A stretch of 64,000 bases of DNA, from contig DATMXP010000035.1 in the NCBI GenBank assembly GCA_035561515.1, positions 1 to 64,000 of the forward strand, in the 5' to 3' direction. A model generated the notes under the pieces. That model had not been told where the DNA came from. It did no database searches and saw only the letters and a list, made by a program, of their open reading frames with translations. Source of the DNA: Terriglobales bacterium. GTDB lineage: Bacteria > Acidobacteriota > Terriglobia > Terriglobales > Acidobacteriaceae. The translations under genes were made by a program, and so were the position numbers. Positions 35,278 through 44,748 of this stretch are shown here, piece by piece; the first letter of the stretch is position 1; each line of letters starts with the position of its first letter.

Positions 35278-37377
35278 ATGCGACACAAGTGGCTGTTGCC
35301 GCTTTCGTTGTTGTTTGCACTTTCTGCCTTTGCCCAGGAGCAAAAAGCTCCCCAAAAGCCGGGGGAATGGCCGCTGCCGAAGATCAATCACTTTGATCTC
35401 GACCTTGTGGACCGCAACCTCCAGCCCTGCGACGATTTCTATAAGTTCGTCTGTTCCAAGTGGATGGCGGCGAACCCTATACCCTCTGATCAGGCGTCAT
35501 GGGGAACCAGTTTCTCTTCGAACCTTCAGCTCTATAACGAAACCATTCTGCGCAACACCCTGGAGAAAGCCGCCGCGACAACCAACCCTGATGCCGTCCA
35601 TCAGAAGATCGGTGATTACTGGACGTCGTGCATGAACGAATCCGCCATCGATAAGAGCGGCGTTAAACCAATACAGCCCGAGCTCGACCGCATCGCCTCC
35701 ATGAAAAGCAAGAAAGAGCTCCCGGTGATTATCGCCGAGTTTCACCGGCTCTATCCGTCTCCTTGGGTCGGAGGAAACACCCAGACATCAACCGCCATTT
35801 TCGGCTACGGTCCCAACGTGGATTACAACGACGCCAGCCTCGTCGTGGGTGGGTTCGATCAGGGCGGCATGGGAATGCCCGGACGTGAGTATTACCTCTC
35901 CGATGACGCGAAGATGGTCACGCTCCGGAACAAGTATCTCGCGCACGTTCAGAAGATGTTCGAACTCTCTGGCATAAAGCCCGAGCAGGCAAAATCCGAT
36001 GCCGCTACCGTGCTCCGCATGGAAACCGCGATGGCAAAGGTCGCCATGGACATCGTCAAACGGCGCGATCCCGCCAATCTCAATAACGTAATGACGCTGG
36101 CGCAGGTCAAAGCTCTGGCACCGTCATTCGACTGGGCGGCTTACCTGAAAGCGGTCGGATCCCCCTCCCCCAAACATTACCTGGTTTCGTCGCCCGACTT
36201 CTTCCGCGGAATCGAACCTCTCTTCAAGAACGAGTCGCTCGATAACTGGAAGACCTATCTTCGGTGGTGGACGCTGAACAAGGCCTCGAACTATCTTTCC
36301 AAGCCTTTCGTCGATGAGCACTTCGACTTATATGGCAAGACTTTCTACGGCCTTGAGGAAAATCAGCCGCGCTGGCGTCGCTGCGTCGGTATGGTGGACC
36401 GCGACCTCGGCGAGGCCCTCGGCCAAGCCTATGTTGATGTCGCTTTCCCACCCGAAAGCAAGCGCCGGATGAAAGAAATGGTTCAGGCCATCGAAGAAGC
36501 GCTCGGCCAGAACATCGACGGGCTCGCGTGGATGTCACCTCAAACCAAGAAGGAAGCCCAGGCGAAACTCAAATCCATTTACGACAAGATCGGATACCCC
36601 GACAAGTGGCGTGACTACTCGCCGGTCAAAGTCGTACCGGACAACCTTGTTGCCAACGTGCATCAGGCGACCTCCTTCGAAATGACGCGGCAACTCAACA
36701 AAATCGGTAAGCCGGTGGATCGCGAGGAGTTCTCCATGACTCCGCCCACGATCAATGCCTACTTCGAGCCCCAGCAGAACACAATCAACTTCCCCGCCGG
36801 CATCCTTCAGCCTCCCTTCTTCGATCCCGAAAAGGGCGATCCCGAAAATTACGGCGCCATCGGTCTCGTCATCGGACACGAAATCACGCACGGCTTCGAT
36901 GACCAGGGCCGGAAGTTCGACGCCAAAGGCAATCTCCGTGACTGGTGGACACCCGCCGATGCTAAAGGCTATGACGAGCGTGCCGCCTGTATCTCTGAGG
37001 CCTACACGCACGACGTTCCGGAACTCGGTGTGAAGACGAACGGTGCCCTTACTCTTGGTGAAGATTCCGCCGACCATGCAGGCCTTCGCATCGCGCTCGC
37101 CGCGCTTGAGAACACCTACAAGAAACGCGGCAAGTCACTCGACGAGAAGGATTCGGATGGCTACACGCCTCGCCAGAAGTTCTTTATGGGACATGCGTTC
37201 TCGTGGTGCGAAAACCAGCGCCCCGACTTCTCGCGTCTGGTGATCACCACCGACCCGCACTCTCTTTCGGAATACCGGGTTAATTACGTCGAAAAGCATT
37301 TCCCGGAATTCTGGAATGCTTTCGGATGTAAGCCCGGCCAGAAGATGGTCGCGGAAAAGGCCTGCCGTATCTGGTAA
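35278..37377 (+). CDS. M13-family zinc endopeptidase (neprilysin-like)
   Basis: Secreted metalloprotease of 699 residues. Signal peptide about 1-20 (LLPLSLLFALSAFAQ). The zinc motif is HEITH in VIGHEITHGFDDQGRKFD (about residues 534-538); the third ligand is the Glu in LGEDSADHAGL. The family consensus there is ENxAD, so EDSAD is a variant that still keeps the key Glu and Asp. INYFEP-like and NTINFPAGILQPPFFDP regions and the C-terminal CRIW motif are all present. AAGGAG before the ATG supports the start. A strong terminator follows. Confidence 0.95.
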   Translation: MRHKWLLPLSLLFALSAFAQEQKAPQKPGEWPLPKINHFDLDLVDRNLQPCDDFYKFVCSKWMAANPIPSDQASWGTSFSSNLQLYNETILRNTLEKAAATTNPDAVHQKIGDYWTSCMNESAIDKSGVKPIQPELDRIASMKSKKELPVIIAEFHRLYPSPWVGGNTQTSTAIFGYGPNVDYNDASLVVGGFDQGGMGMPGREYYLSDDAKMVTLRNKYLAHVQKMFELSGIKPEQAKSDAATVLRMETAMAKVAMDIVKRRDPANLNNVMTLAQVKALAPSFDWAAYLKAVGSPSPKHYLVSSPDFFRGIEPLFKNESLDNWKTYLRWWTLNKASNYLSKPFVDEHFDLYGKTFYGLEENQPRWRRCVGMVDRDLGEALGQAYVDVAFPPESKRRMKEMVQAIEEALGQNIDGLAWMSPQTKKEAQAKLKSIYDKIGYPDKWRDYSPVKVVPDNLVANVHQATSFEMTRQLNKIGKPVDREEFSMTPPTINAYFEPQQNTINFPAGILQPPFFDPEKGDPENYGAIGLVIGHEITHGFDDQGRKFDAKGNLRDWWTPADAKGYDERAACISEAYTHDVPELGVKTNGALTLGEDSADHAGLRIALAALENTYKKRGKSLDEKDSDGYTPRQKFFMGHAFSWCENQRPDFSRLVITTDPHSLSEYRVNYVEKHFPEFWNAFGCKPGQKMVAEKACRIW

Positions 37378-37385
37378 ATAACAAA

Positions 37386-37408
37386 GGGCCGGTCTCCTCG
37401 ACCGGCCC
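37386..37408. terminator. Bidirectional terminator between M13 and M3 peptidase genes
   Basis: A perfect 9-bp GC-rich stem (GGGCCGGTC / GACCGGCCC) with a 5-nt loop. On the minus strand it is followed by TTTGTTATTT. It lies between two convergent genes that end at 37377 and 37427. Confidence 0.85.
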
Positions 37409-37426
37409 GCTCACTTTACACTCTGC

Positions 37427-39499
37427 TTACTTCCCTGAATGCTGCTCGTCCACGTACGCTTGGTTCATCCATTTCTGGAAAGCCTTTGTATTTTGCGGAC
37501 GTCCCAGGAAGTCTCGCACAAGCTCATTCGCAGACTCTGATCCGCCAGGTTCAAGCACCAACTTACGGTAACGAGCCGGTGCTTCACCCAGCATCGGATT
37601 CTTCTGATTGAACCGCTCGAAGAAATCCTGGGCGATTACCAGGTCCCACAGGTACGTGTAATACGCTGACGAATACCCTGCCAGGTGACCAAACGAAGCG
37701 TACATGTGTGTATCGGGCATGGGCTCAAATGGCGTGTACTTCTCGGTGTCGCCGGTCGTGATCTTGTCCGGATCCACACTCTCAGGCTTCTGGCTGTACA
37801 TGTCGTACGAAATCGCCGTGTAGCTGTCCTGCGAGCTCACCCAGAGCGCGCGTCCGAACGCCTGCGCTTTATTCAGTTTCTTGACCAACTCTGACGGAAT
37901 CGGCTGGCCGGTCTTGTAGTGACGAGCAAACGACGACAACACAGCATCGCTGTGCATCCAGTTCTCGAGCATCATCGACGGAGCCTCCACAAAATCGGCC
38001 TCCATCGTCAGCCCTGAAACGCCGGCCCACGGCTGCTGTCCTGCAAGGATCCAGTGCATGAGGTGTCCAAACTCGTGGAAGAACGTTTCCACGTCGCCGA
38101 ATTCCATGAGCCCCGGATCATCCGCAGTCGGTACCGGAAAGTTGCATACTAATGCCGCTTCCGACAACTGCTTCCCCTTGATTCCATCGCGTACGGGCAC
38201 CATCTCAGCATGCGTAAATTTCCCCGCGCGCGGGTGCATATCGAGATAAAACCGGCCTATCTTCTTGCCCTTGTCATAAACGCCGTAGGTCTCGACTAGC
38301 GGATCCCACGACTGCACGTCCGCTTCTTTCTTGAACTGCAACTGGAACAGCTTCTGCGCGATACCAAGCACGCCGTCCTTCACCTGCTTATATGGGAAAT
38401 ACGGCCGCACCAGCGTGGAATCGAAGTCGTACTTCGAACGTCTTACCAGTTCGGAGTAATAACTGTTCTCGTACGTCTCCATGCTCTTGGAGTCCGGCGT
38501 TGTCTTGCGCTTCTCGGACAGCAGCATTTCGAACTCGCGACTTGCTATCGGCTCAGCCGATTCATGCACCTGTTTTATGAACTCATCGATGTGCTTGCCG
38601 GTCCTGATCATCTTGTCGGCAGCAAAATAGTCAGCCCACGTGGGATAGCCAAGCGTGTTCGCAATCTCGTGGCGTGTCCGGATCATCTCCATCAGAACTT
38701 CCTTGTTCTCCGGATACGCACGGGTCAGGTACGCCTGCGCCAGTCTCTTGCGTAATGCATCGCTCTTTGCAAACTTTTGAACGGGATTGAAGTCCGGATA
38801 ATCGGTCGTGATCTTCACCTTTCCGCTGGCATCCGGTTTATGACGCGCGATGTAGTCCTGCGGCAGTCCTTCCAATTCCGCCGGATCAGCCATCACGAAC
38901 TTCGTTCCCTCAGCGATATTCTTCGCGAACTTCGATTGCAGATCCGTCGACTTGTCGTTGAGGTCTTTGATTTTCTGGCGCGTCGCGTCGTCACGGTCCA
39001 CACCTGCCAACCGGAACAGCAGCAACTGGCGGCTGACGTAATGTTTCGTTGTCGCGTCCGCTGTCTTGAGGTCGATCCCTTCCAGCGCCTTGTAGACCTC
39101 CTGATTCAGTGCCAGTGCGGTTAACGCGGCACTGGCCTTGCGAGTCATCTCAGACGCCTTCTCTCTGAAAGCCTTGTCTGGATGCACATGCTCCATCAGT
39201 CCAGCAAAGTAAGCCGCGAGATTAAGGTTTCTCACCGCCTCGTCGTACACCGCCAACGTATTCGAAACAGTCCGAGGACCTTTCACGCTGACCAACTTTT
39301 GCACTGAACCCTGCGCGGCGGCCAGATACCCGTCTTCAATCTTTTCAAATGCCGCGGCATCAGGCTTGGACGCCCAAAGCGGAGCCTGCGAGATGACTGC
39401 CCCTGAACTGCTTTTTGCTACAGTTTTGGATTGGGCGGCCAGTGCACTGAGCGGCACGACTGCCAGCGCAAGAATAAAAAGCCACTTATGTAGTTCCAT
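37427..39499 (-). CDS. M3-family oligopeptidase (thimet/Dcp-like), secreted
   Basis: Zinc peptidase of 690 residues. Signal peptide about 1-22 (WLFILALAVVPLSALAAQ), so it acts outside the cytoplasm, unlike many M3 members. The HExxH motif is HEFGHLMHWIL (His475 onward); the third ligand region is MEADFVEAPSMMLENWMHSD. YLDMHPRAGKFTHAE and RYRKLVLEPGGSESANELV are further family signatures. It likely degrades short peptides in the periplasm. GGAGAG before the ATG supports the start. It faces the M13 peptidase gene. Confidence 0.95.
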   Translation of the reverse strand: MELHKWLFILALAVVPLSALAAQSKTVAKSSSGAVISQAPLWASKPDAAAFEKIEDGYLAAAQGSVQKLVSVKGPRTVSNTLAVYDEAVRNLNLAAYFAGLMEHVHPDKAFREKASEMTRKASAALTALALNQEVYKALEGIDLKTADATTKHYVSRQLLLFRLAGVDRDDATRQKIKDLNDKSTDLQSKFAKNIAEGTKFVMADPAELEGLPQDYIARHKPDASGKVKITTDYPDFNPVQKFAKSDALRKRLAQAYLTRAYPENKEVLMEMIRTRHEIANTLGYPTWADYFAADKMIRTGKHIDEFIKQVHESAEPIASREFEMLLSEKRKTTPDSKSMETYENSYYSELVRRSKYDFDSTLVRPYFPYKQVKDGVLGIAQKLFQLQFKKEADVQSWDPLVETYGVYDKGKKIGRFYLDMHPRAGKFTHAEMVPVRDGIKGKQLSEAALVCNFPVPTADDPGLMEFGDVETFFHEFGHLMHWILAGQQPWAGVSGLTMEADFVEAPSMMLENWMHSDAVLSSFARHYKTGQPIPSELVKKLNKAQAFGRALWVSSQDSYTAISYDMYSQKPESVDPDKITTGDTEKYTPFEPMPDTHMYASFGHLAGYSSAYYTYLWDLVIAQDFFERFNQKNPMLGEAPARYRKLVLEPGGSESANELVRDFLGRPQNTKAFQKWMNQAYVDEQHSGK

Positions 39500-39585
39500 A
39501 CACTCTCCGAGAATCTGTTCCAGCTACGAGCTTAGCAACACCGGCATCGAGTCGGCGATTGCCGCGATGACCTGATAAATAAGAA

Positions 39586-39611
39586 AGGGGCACGAATCGC
39601 TTCGCGCCCCT
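39586..39611 (-). terminator. Terminator of pnp
   Basis: A 6-bp stem (AGGGGC / GCCCCT) enclosing a 14-nt loop that contains a further small stem. On the minus strand it is followed by TTTCTTATTTAT, 18 bp after the pnp stop. Confidence 0.75.
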
Positions 39612-39628
39612 GAGTACCTAATTCAAAT

Positions 39629-41989
39629 TTAGCGATTCCCGCGGTCTCCGCCACGACCACCGCCACCGCCACGGCCACCGCGTCCGCCACGGCCCGGTCC
39701 ACGACCATGTCCGTGACCGCCACCTCCGTGATGCCGGCGTCCGCCGCGATCTCCACCACGATCACTACGTTCGGGGCGACCGCCTCCCTCTGAACCGGCG
39801 CCGAGACCGACTGCCAACTGACCGTCTTCCTCTTCCTCGCCCTCGTGGCCGCCTTCAAAGGTCGTCGGCTCGGCAGCTGCCTCGCCGCCTTCCATTTTGG
39901 CGCGCTGTTCTTTCAGGATCGCCTTCCGCGACAACCGGATGCGGTTTCCGTCCATCGAAAGCACCTTCACCAGGATCTGGTCGCCTTCTTTCAGTTCGTC
40001 GCGAACGTCCTTGATCCGGTGCTCCGCAACTTCGCTGATGTGCAGCAATCCATCGGTGCCGGGCAGAATCTCGACGAACGCGCCGAAGTCCGCCAAACGA
40101 ACCACCGTGCCAAGATAGGTCTTCCCGACTTCCGCCGTTGCCGTGATCTCGCCGATCATCTGCAACGCCTTCTTCGCCGCTTCCTGGTCAGCCGACGCGA
40201 TGTTCACCTTGCCGGAATCTTCCACATCGATCTTCACTCCGGTCGCGTCGATGATTCCACGAATTACCTTCCCACCGGGTCCAATCAAATCCTTGATCTT
40301 GTCCGTAGGAATGTTCAACGTGTAGAACCGTGGCGCGTAATCCGACAGCGTCGTGCGCGGTTCCTGGATCATCTCGTTCATCTTCTCCAGGATGAACAAC
40401 CGGCCGTCCTTCGCTTGCGCCAGAGCCTCGCGCATGATCGACGACGTAATACCGGTCACCTTGATATCCATCTGCAGTGCGGTGATACCGTCACGCGTGC
40501 CGGCCACCTTGAAGTCCATGTCGCCGTAATGATCTTCCGCGCCCGCGATGTCGGTCAGGATGGCGTACTTCTCGCCTTCCTTCACCAGACCCATCGCCAC
40601 ACCGGCTACGTGCGACTTCAACGGCACACCGGCATCGAAGAGTGACAACGACGCGCCGCAAACGCTCGCCATCGAACTCGATCCGTTCGACTCAAGAATG
40701 TCGCTCACCACGCGCATCGCATACGGCCAATCCGTTTCGTTCGGCAACACGGCCATAATCGACCGCTCCGCCAGAGCACCGTGACCGACTTCACGCCGTC
40801 CCGGTCCGCGCAGGAATGCAACTTCTCCCACCGAAAACGGCGGGAAGTTGTAGTGCAGCATGAAGCGCTTCTTGGCCTCACCTTCAAACTGCTCAACTCG
40901 CTGCATGTCGTCGCCCGTTCCAAGCGTCGTCGTGACCAACGCCTGGGTCTCGCCACGGGTAAAGATTGCCGAACCGTGTGCACGCGGCAGAACGCCGACT
41001 TCAATCCAGATCGGCCGGATCTGATTGAACGCGCGCCCGTCCGGACGCCGCTTCTGCTCGGTAACCTGCTCACGGAAGATACGCTCGCGCAGCGTCTCGT
41101 AGTAGCTCGCCAGTTTCGCCAGCGCTACCTCGTCGTCGGAAGCGATCTCTTCCTTCAACTTGGTCTTCAATTCCTTGATCCGCGTGTAGCTTTCGATTTT
41201 TGTGTACTTCTCTGTGTTGAGGGCGTCCGCCAGTTGCGTCCCGACTTTCGCCTTCAACTGGTCGTAATAGGCCTGGTCAAACTCCGGCGGGGTTACCTCA
41301 CGCTTCGGCTTGCCGGCTTTCTCCCTCAGTTCTTCAATCGTCGCGCAGATTTTCTTGATCTCGCCGTGAGCGAACTCGATAGCCTCAACGATTGTCTCTT
41401 CGCTGACTTCGGTGGCGCCGGCCTCGATCATCACGATGCCGTCTTTCGTTCCGGCTACGACCAACCGGAGATCGCCATCGCGCCCCTCGTCGTAGGTCGG
41501 GTTGACGATGAATTGCCCGTCCTTGCGGCCAACGCGCACAGCGCCGATTGGGCCGAGGAACGGAATGTCAGACACATGAAGTGCGGCCGATGCCGCGTTC
41601 ATGCCAATAACATCGGGATCGTTCTGGCTGTCCGCTGACTGCACCATTGCGATCACCTGCGTCTCGCTCTTGAATCCTTCCGCGAACAACGGACGGATCG
41701 GGCGATCGATCAAACGGCTGGTGAGAACTTCGCGCTCGCTGGGACGGCCTTCGCGCTTGATGAATCCACCGGGGATCCTTCCACCGGCATACGTGTACTC
41801 GCGATAATCAACAGTCAACGGGAAGAAATCGATTCCTTCCCTCGCTTCCAGGTTTGCGACCGCGGTCGCCAAAACGTAGTTGTCGCCACTCTTTGCCAAC
41901 ACAGAACCGTGTGCCTGTTTGGCAATTCTTCCTGTTTCAAATGTGATGGATTTACCACCGGAGAGTTCAACGGTGACTTCTTGCTTCAT
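39629..41989 (-). CDS. pnp: Polyribonucleotide nucleotidyltransferase with RGG-rich tail
   Basis: PNPase, a phosphorolytic 3'-5' exoribonuclease of the RNA degradosome, about 786 residues. I start at ATG 41989 (MKQEVTVELSGGKSITFETG), where GGAAGGA is well placed; the frame runs 34 codons further upstream without support. Two RNase PH domains, a KH domain (LIGPGGKVIRGIIDATG) and an S1 domain (GKTYLGTVVRLADFGAFVEI) are present. After about residue 700 comes an unusual acidic then Gly/Arg/His-rich tail (SEGGGRPERSDRGGDRGGRR, GPGRGGRGGRGGGGGRGG). The gene lies downstream of rpsO, the common arrangement. Confidence 0.96.
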   Translation of the reverse strand: MKQEVTVELSGGKSITFETGRIAKQAHGSVLAKSGDNYVLATAVANLEAREGIDFFPLTVDYREYTYAGGRIPGGFIKREGRPSEREVLTSRLIDRPIRPLFAEGFKSETQVIAMVQSADSQNDPDVIGMNAASAALHVSDIPFLGPIGAVRVGRKDGQFIVNPTYDEGRDGDLRLVVAGTKDGIVMIEAGATEVSEETIVEAIEFAHGEIKKICATIEELREKAGKPKREVTPPEFDQAYYDQLKAKVGTQLADALNTEKYTKIESYTRIKELKTKLKEEIASDDEVALAKLASYYETLRERIFREQVTEQKRRPDGRAFNQIRPIWIEVGVLPRAHGSAIFTRGETQALVTTTLGTGDDMQRVEQFEGEAKKRFMLHYNFPPFSVGEVAFLRGPGRREVGHGALAERSIMAVLPNETDWPYAMRVVSDILESNGSSSMASVCGASLSLFDAGVPLKSHVAGVAMGLVKEGEKYAILTDIAGAEDHYGDMDFKVAGTRDGITALQMDIKVTGITSSIMREALAQAKDGRLFILEKMNEMIQEPRTTLSDYAPRFYTLNIPTDKIKDLIGPGGKVIRGIIDATGVKIDVEDSGKVNIASADQEAAKKALQMIGEITATAEVGKTYLGTVVRLADFGAFVEILPGTDGLLHISEVAEHRIKDVRDELKEGDQILVKVLSMDGNRIRLSRKAILKEQRAKMEGGEAAAEPTTFEGGHEGEEEEDGQLAVGLGAGSEGGGRPERSDRGGDRGGRRHHGGGGHGHGRGPGRGGRGGRGGGGGRGGDRGNR

Positions 41990-42075
41990 TTGTTTCCTTC
42001 CGCTCGGACGTGCATAGTTCCAGTTGAGGCGGGATGCACCAGAGAGCGCTGGCGTATAGATGTGCGAGGTTGCCC

Positions 42076-42106
42076 CCACCCAGAAGCCCACAACGGCGCC
42101 GGGTGG
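42076..42106 (-). promoter_or_regulatory. Leader hairpin upstream of pnp
   Basis: A 6-bp stem (CCACCC / GGGTGG) with a 19-nt loop lies in the 176-bp rpsO-pnp spacer. In enterobacteria a leader hairpin in this spacer mediates RNase III/PNPase autoregulation; this one is only a candidate. Confidence 0.3.
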
Positions 42107-42165
42107 AGATTCTCAGTTCTTTGACAACGAAATGGATAGACAGACTCGCTGACTACCGACTCCGA

Positions 42166-42432
42166 CTACTTGCGGATTCCCAGCTTTCCAATGACTTGCT
42201 TGTAACGCTCAGAATCATATTTCTTCAGGTAGTCGAGCAGGCGACGCCGCTTGCTCACCAGCATCAACAGGCCGCGCCGGGAGGCGTGGTCCTTCTTATG
42301 CGTCTTGAAGTGGTCGGTCAACTGTCCAATACGCTCGCTCAAGATCGCGATCTGCACTTCCGGGCTTCCGGTATCAGTCGCGTGCGTGCGATAGCTGTCA
42401 ATAATTGTCTTCTTTTGCTCTCTGGCTAACAC
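42166..42432 (-). CDS. rpsO: 30S ribosomal protein S15
   Basis: Small-subunit protein that binds the central domain of 16S rRNA. The start is GTG at 42432, giving [20 protein letters not shown] and a family-typical length of 88 residues; the frame continues upstream 20 codons without support. Signatures: [35 protein letters not shown] and [18 protein letters not shown] is 13 nt upstream, rather far. It is the upstream gene of the rpsO-pnp pair. Confidence 0.95.
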   Translation of the reverse strand: MLAREQKKTIIDSYRTHATDTGSPEVQIAILSERIGQLTDHFKTHKKDHASRRGLLMLVSKRRRLLDYLKKYDSERYKQVIGKLGIRK

Positions 42433-42617
42433 TGAACTAGATGCACTCCTGCTAATTTTCCAATCGTCTTGGTACGTTATTGAGACTAACACGCCGCCTC
42501 AGATTTGGTAAAGCTCTGTAACTTCAAGGCTTACGGCCCCTCCGATATAGGTTGCCCACTTCAATTCCCAGCTTACCCGACCCGTGCTCCTGCGCATCCA
42601 ATATCTAGATTATCGCT

Positions 42618-43790
42618 ATGCTTTGTACTCAGTGTGACACCAGGAACCCTGACTTCAACAGATTCTGCGGAAACTGCGGCGCCCGTCTCGTGAGCGAGAG
42701 GCCCGCCGTACCCGTCCGCGAGTCAAGCCACCTCGCGGAACCAACCACGCCCCCGCAAGCAGTCATAGTTCACGAGCCCACCGTGGAACGTGTGGTCGTT
42801 CGTGAACCCGAACCCGAGCACTACACGCCCATCTCCGGACCCTCTTTGCTCGGCCTGGGCGGCGACGACGATTCCTCTTCCGCAAGTTCTTACCTCTTGG
42901 ATGACGACTTTGAAAACGAATCACGAGGTCGAGCTGGCTGGTACGTTTTTGGATTCGTTGCCCTCTCCATTCTGGCCGTATTTGGCTACTTCGAATGGCA
43001 AGCGATCAAAACTGGCAAAAATCCGATTCCGTGGCTCGGCAGCGGTTATTCAGGTCCATCAGCGGCTCAGGACCAGGTGCCCAAGGCCAGCCCGCCAGGG
43101 CCTCCTGTAACTCAGGCCAATGCCGAAGCGAATCCGGCAACGCCGTCGAACCCAACTACAAACTCGGATCAGTCACTGGTTGGAGACGAAACCCTTAAGG
43201 TTCCACCCTCGGCTTTGGATTCAACCCAGTCTGGCAGCGCTGCAAACGCTCCGACTCAGGAATCTCAGAAGAATCCCGTCACGCCAGCACAGAACGCGCA
43301 GCCCACTCCCGAAGCAAAGTCAGGAGAAACGCCTCCCGCAGTCGCTGCACCACCTGGCAAGGAGACTCCATCCCGCGCGGCACAAACGCCGCAGGCCACG
43401 GAAACAGATGTAAAAGAACCTGAAGCTGAAGCGAGGAAGAAACCTCGTTCCTCTGTGAAGCCGGTAAAGGCTGAACCTGCGCCCGATCCCAATACGAATC
43501 GGATGCTGATATCAGGCGAGCGGTACTTATATGGACGTGGTGTTCGCCGTGACTGCAATCAGGCACTCATCTATCTTCGGGCTGCCGCCGAACAAGATAA
43601 CGCGCCCGCCATGTCTCGCCTCGGTGCCATGTATGCAAGTGGAAACTGCGTAACGCTCGATCGGCGTGCGGCATACAAGTGGTTTGCCAAAGCTCAGTTG
43701 TCTGAACCCAACAATCAGTGGCTCACCCGGAATCTCAACATGCTCTGGCGCGATATGACGCCCGAAGAGCGCAAGGCAATCACCCATTGA
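42618..43790 (+). CDS. Zinc-ribbon membrane protein with Sel1 repeats
   Basis: A 390-residue protein. An N-terminal zinc ribbon (CTQCDTRNPDFNRFCGNCG), a membrane helix at about 113-133 (GWYVFGFVALSILAVFGYFE), a long Pro/Ala/Gln-rich linker (about 145-290) and C-terminal Sel1-like repeats (about 295-390: ISGERYLYGRGVRRDCNQAL, AMSRLGAMYASGNCVTLDRR). The likely orientation is a cytoplasmic zinc ribbon with Sel1 repeats outside. Such repeats bind partner proteins. No ribosome-binding site is obvious. Function unknown. Confidence 0.8.
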   Translation: MLCTQCDTRNPDFNRFCGNCGARLVSERPAVPVRESSHLAEPTTPPQAVIVHEPTVERVVVREPEPEHYTPISGPSLLGLGGDDDSSSASSYLLDDDFENESRGRAGWYVFGFVALSILAVFGYFEWQAIKTGKNPIPWLGSGYSGPSAAQDQVPKASPPGPPVTQANAEANPATPSNPTTNSDQSLVGDETLKVPPSALDSTQSGSAANAPTQESQKNPVTPAQNAQPTPEAKSGETPPAVAAPPGKETPSRAAQTPQATETDVKEPEAEARKKPRSSVKPVKAEPAPDPNTNRMLISGERYLYGRGVRRDCNQALIYLRAAAEQDNAPAMSRLGAMYASGNCVTLDRRAAYKWFAKAQLSEPNNQWLTRNLNMLWRDMTPEERKAITH

Positions 43791-44103
43791 AGCGAGGCTG
43801 TACTGGATTGGTTCGCATCACCATCATTCGTGATACTCACCACAGCGTCTCGCTGAGTGTCATTTAAGAATACGAATGCAAGCAGCCGTCGCCACGTAGC
43901 GACCTGCTATCACCAGCGACTGCCCTGGCTTCGTGCCAGGGCGTTTTTCTCCACATTTCAGCACCTCACGTCCGTGCTGTTATATTGTCAGGCGTCTCGT
44001 CGAGGCACGCGTCTCTGGACCGCTCGGCGATTGCAACGTTCCACCACACAATTGCCTCCAACACCTGAGAAATACACCCTTAGATTTCAAAGGAGCACCA
44101 AGA
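43791..44103. other. Non-coding spacer
   Basis: About 313 bp with no convincing gene. It holds a strong terminator at 43922-43948, a longer untranslated 3' region of the preceding gene (about 130 bp) and the upstream region of the methyltransferase at 44104. Confidence 0.6.
43922..43948 (+). terminator. Strong intrinsic terminator
   Basis: A perfect 8-bp stem (GCCCTGGC / GCCAGGGC) with a 5-nt loop followed by G and five T residues. It lies 131 bp beyond the Sel1-protein gene, giving that transcript a long 3' UTR, or ending an unrecognised small RNA. Confidence 0.9.
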
Positions 44104-44739
44104 ATGGCTGGTTCTACCGCGGGACTTCGGACCCGGAATCTTCATAAGTTGAAGTCTCGCCAACGGGGCCACAAAACACCCATCGAGCAAGCCGGCCTGT
44201 TTCTGAAGAACTTCTTGCGGCATCCGCTCATGTTGGGGTCAGTCATTCCCAGTTCGCGCTATCTGATCGCTCGGGTGCTGGACCGCATCGATTGGAACCA
44301 GACCAACATAGTTGTCGAATACGGCCCCGGCGTCGGAACCTTCACGCGCCCCATCCTCGATCGGATGGCGCCTCAAGCCAAACTGCTGACCATTGAGTTG
44401 AACGAGGAGTTTGCTGAGCTTCTGCGCGCAGATATCTCAGACCATCGTTTGCACATCGCGCACGGTTCAGCCGTTGAAGTTCAGAAATGGATGCACTTTA
44501 ACCGGCTCACGCAAGCCGATCTGATCCTCTCCGGCATTCCGTATACCGTTCTTCCTGCGGACGTGCGACAACGAATATTGACCGCTACACGCGACGCACT
44601 CACACCCAGCGGCAGCTTTGTCGTGTATCAGTACACGCGCGCCGTGCTTCCCGACCTGCAGCGCGTCTTCTCCCGCGTAGAAGAGGAATTTGAGCCCCTG
44701 AACATCCTGCCTGCCAGAGTCTTCCGCTGTTGGAAATAG
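44104..44739 (+). CDS. PmtA-like phospholipid N-methyltransferase / rRNA adenine methyltransferase family
   Basis: SAM-dependent methyltransferase of about 211 residues. The frame opens at 43933, but ATG 44104 has AAAGGAG 8 nt before it and removes an implausible Cys/Pro-rich N-terminus. Motif I is VVEYGPGVGTFTRPIL; the N-terminal FLKNFLRHPLMLGSVIPSSR and the SGIPYTVLPADVRQRIL region resemble PmtA phospholipid N-methyltransferases, which share the fold with KsgA. The former seems more likely. The substrate is not proven. Confidence 0.85.
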   Translation: MAGSTAGLRTRNLHKLKSRQRGHKTPIEQAGLFLKNFLRHPLMLGSVIPSSRYLIARVLDRIDWNQTNIVVEYGPGVGTFTRPILDRMAPQAKLLTIELNEEFAELLRADISDHRLHIAHGSAVEVQKWMHFNRLTQADLILSGIPYTVLPADVRQRILTATRDALTPSGSFVVYQYTRAVLPDLQRVFSRVEEEFEPLNILPARVFRCWK

Positions 44740-44748
44740 CGGAACAGC

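Noticed and set aside
43933..44103. N-terminal extension of the methyltransferase gene
   Set aside because: The Cys/Pro-rich sequence and the strong ribosome-binding site before 44104 argue for the shorter start.
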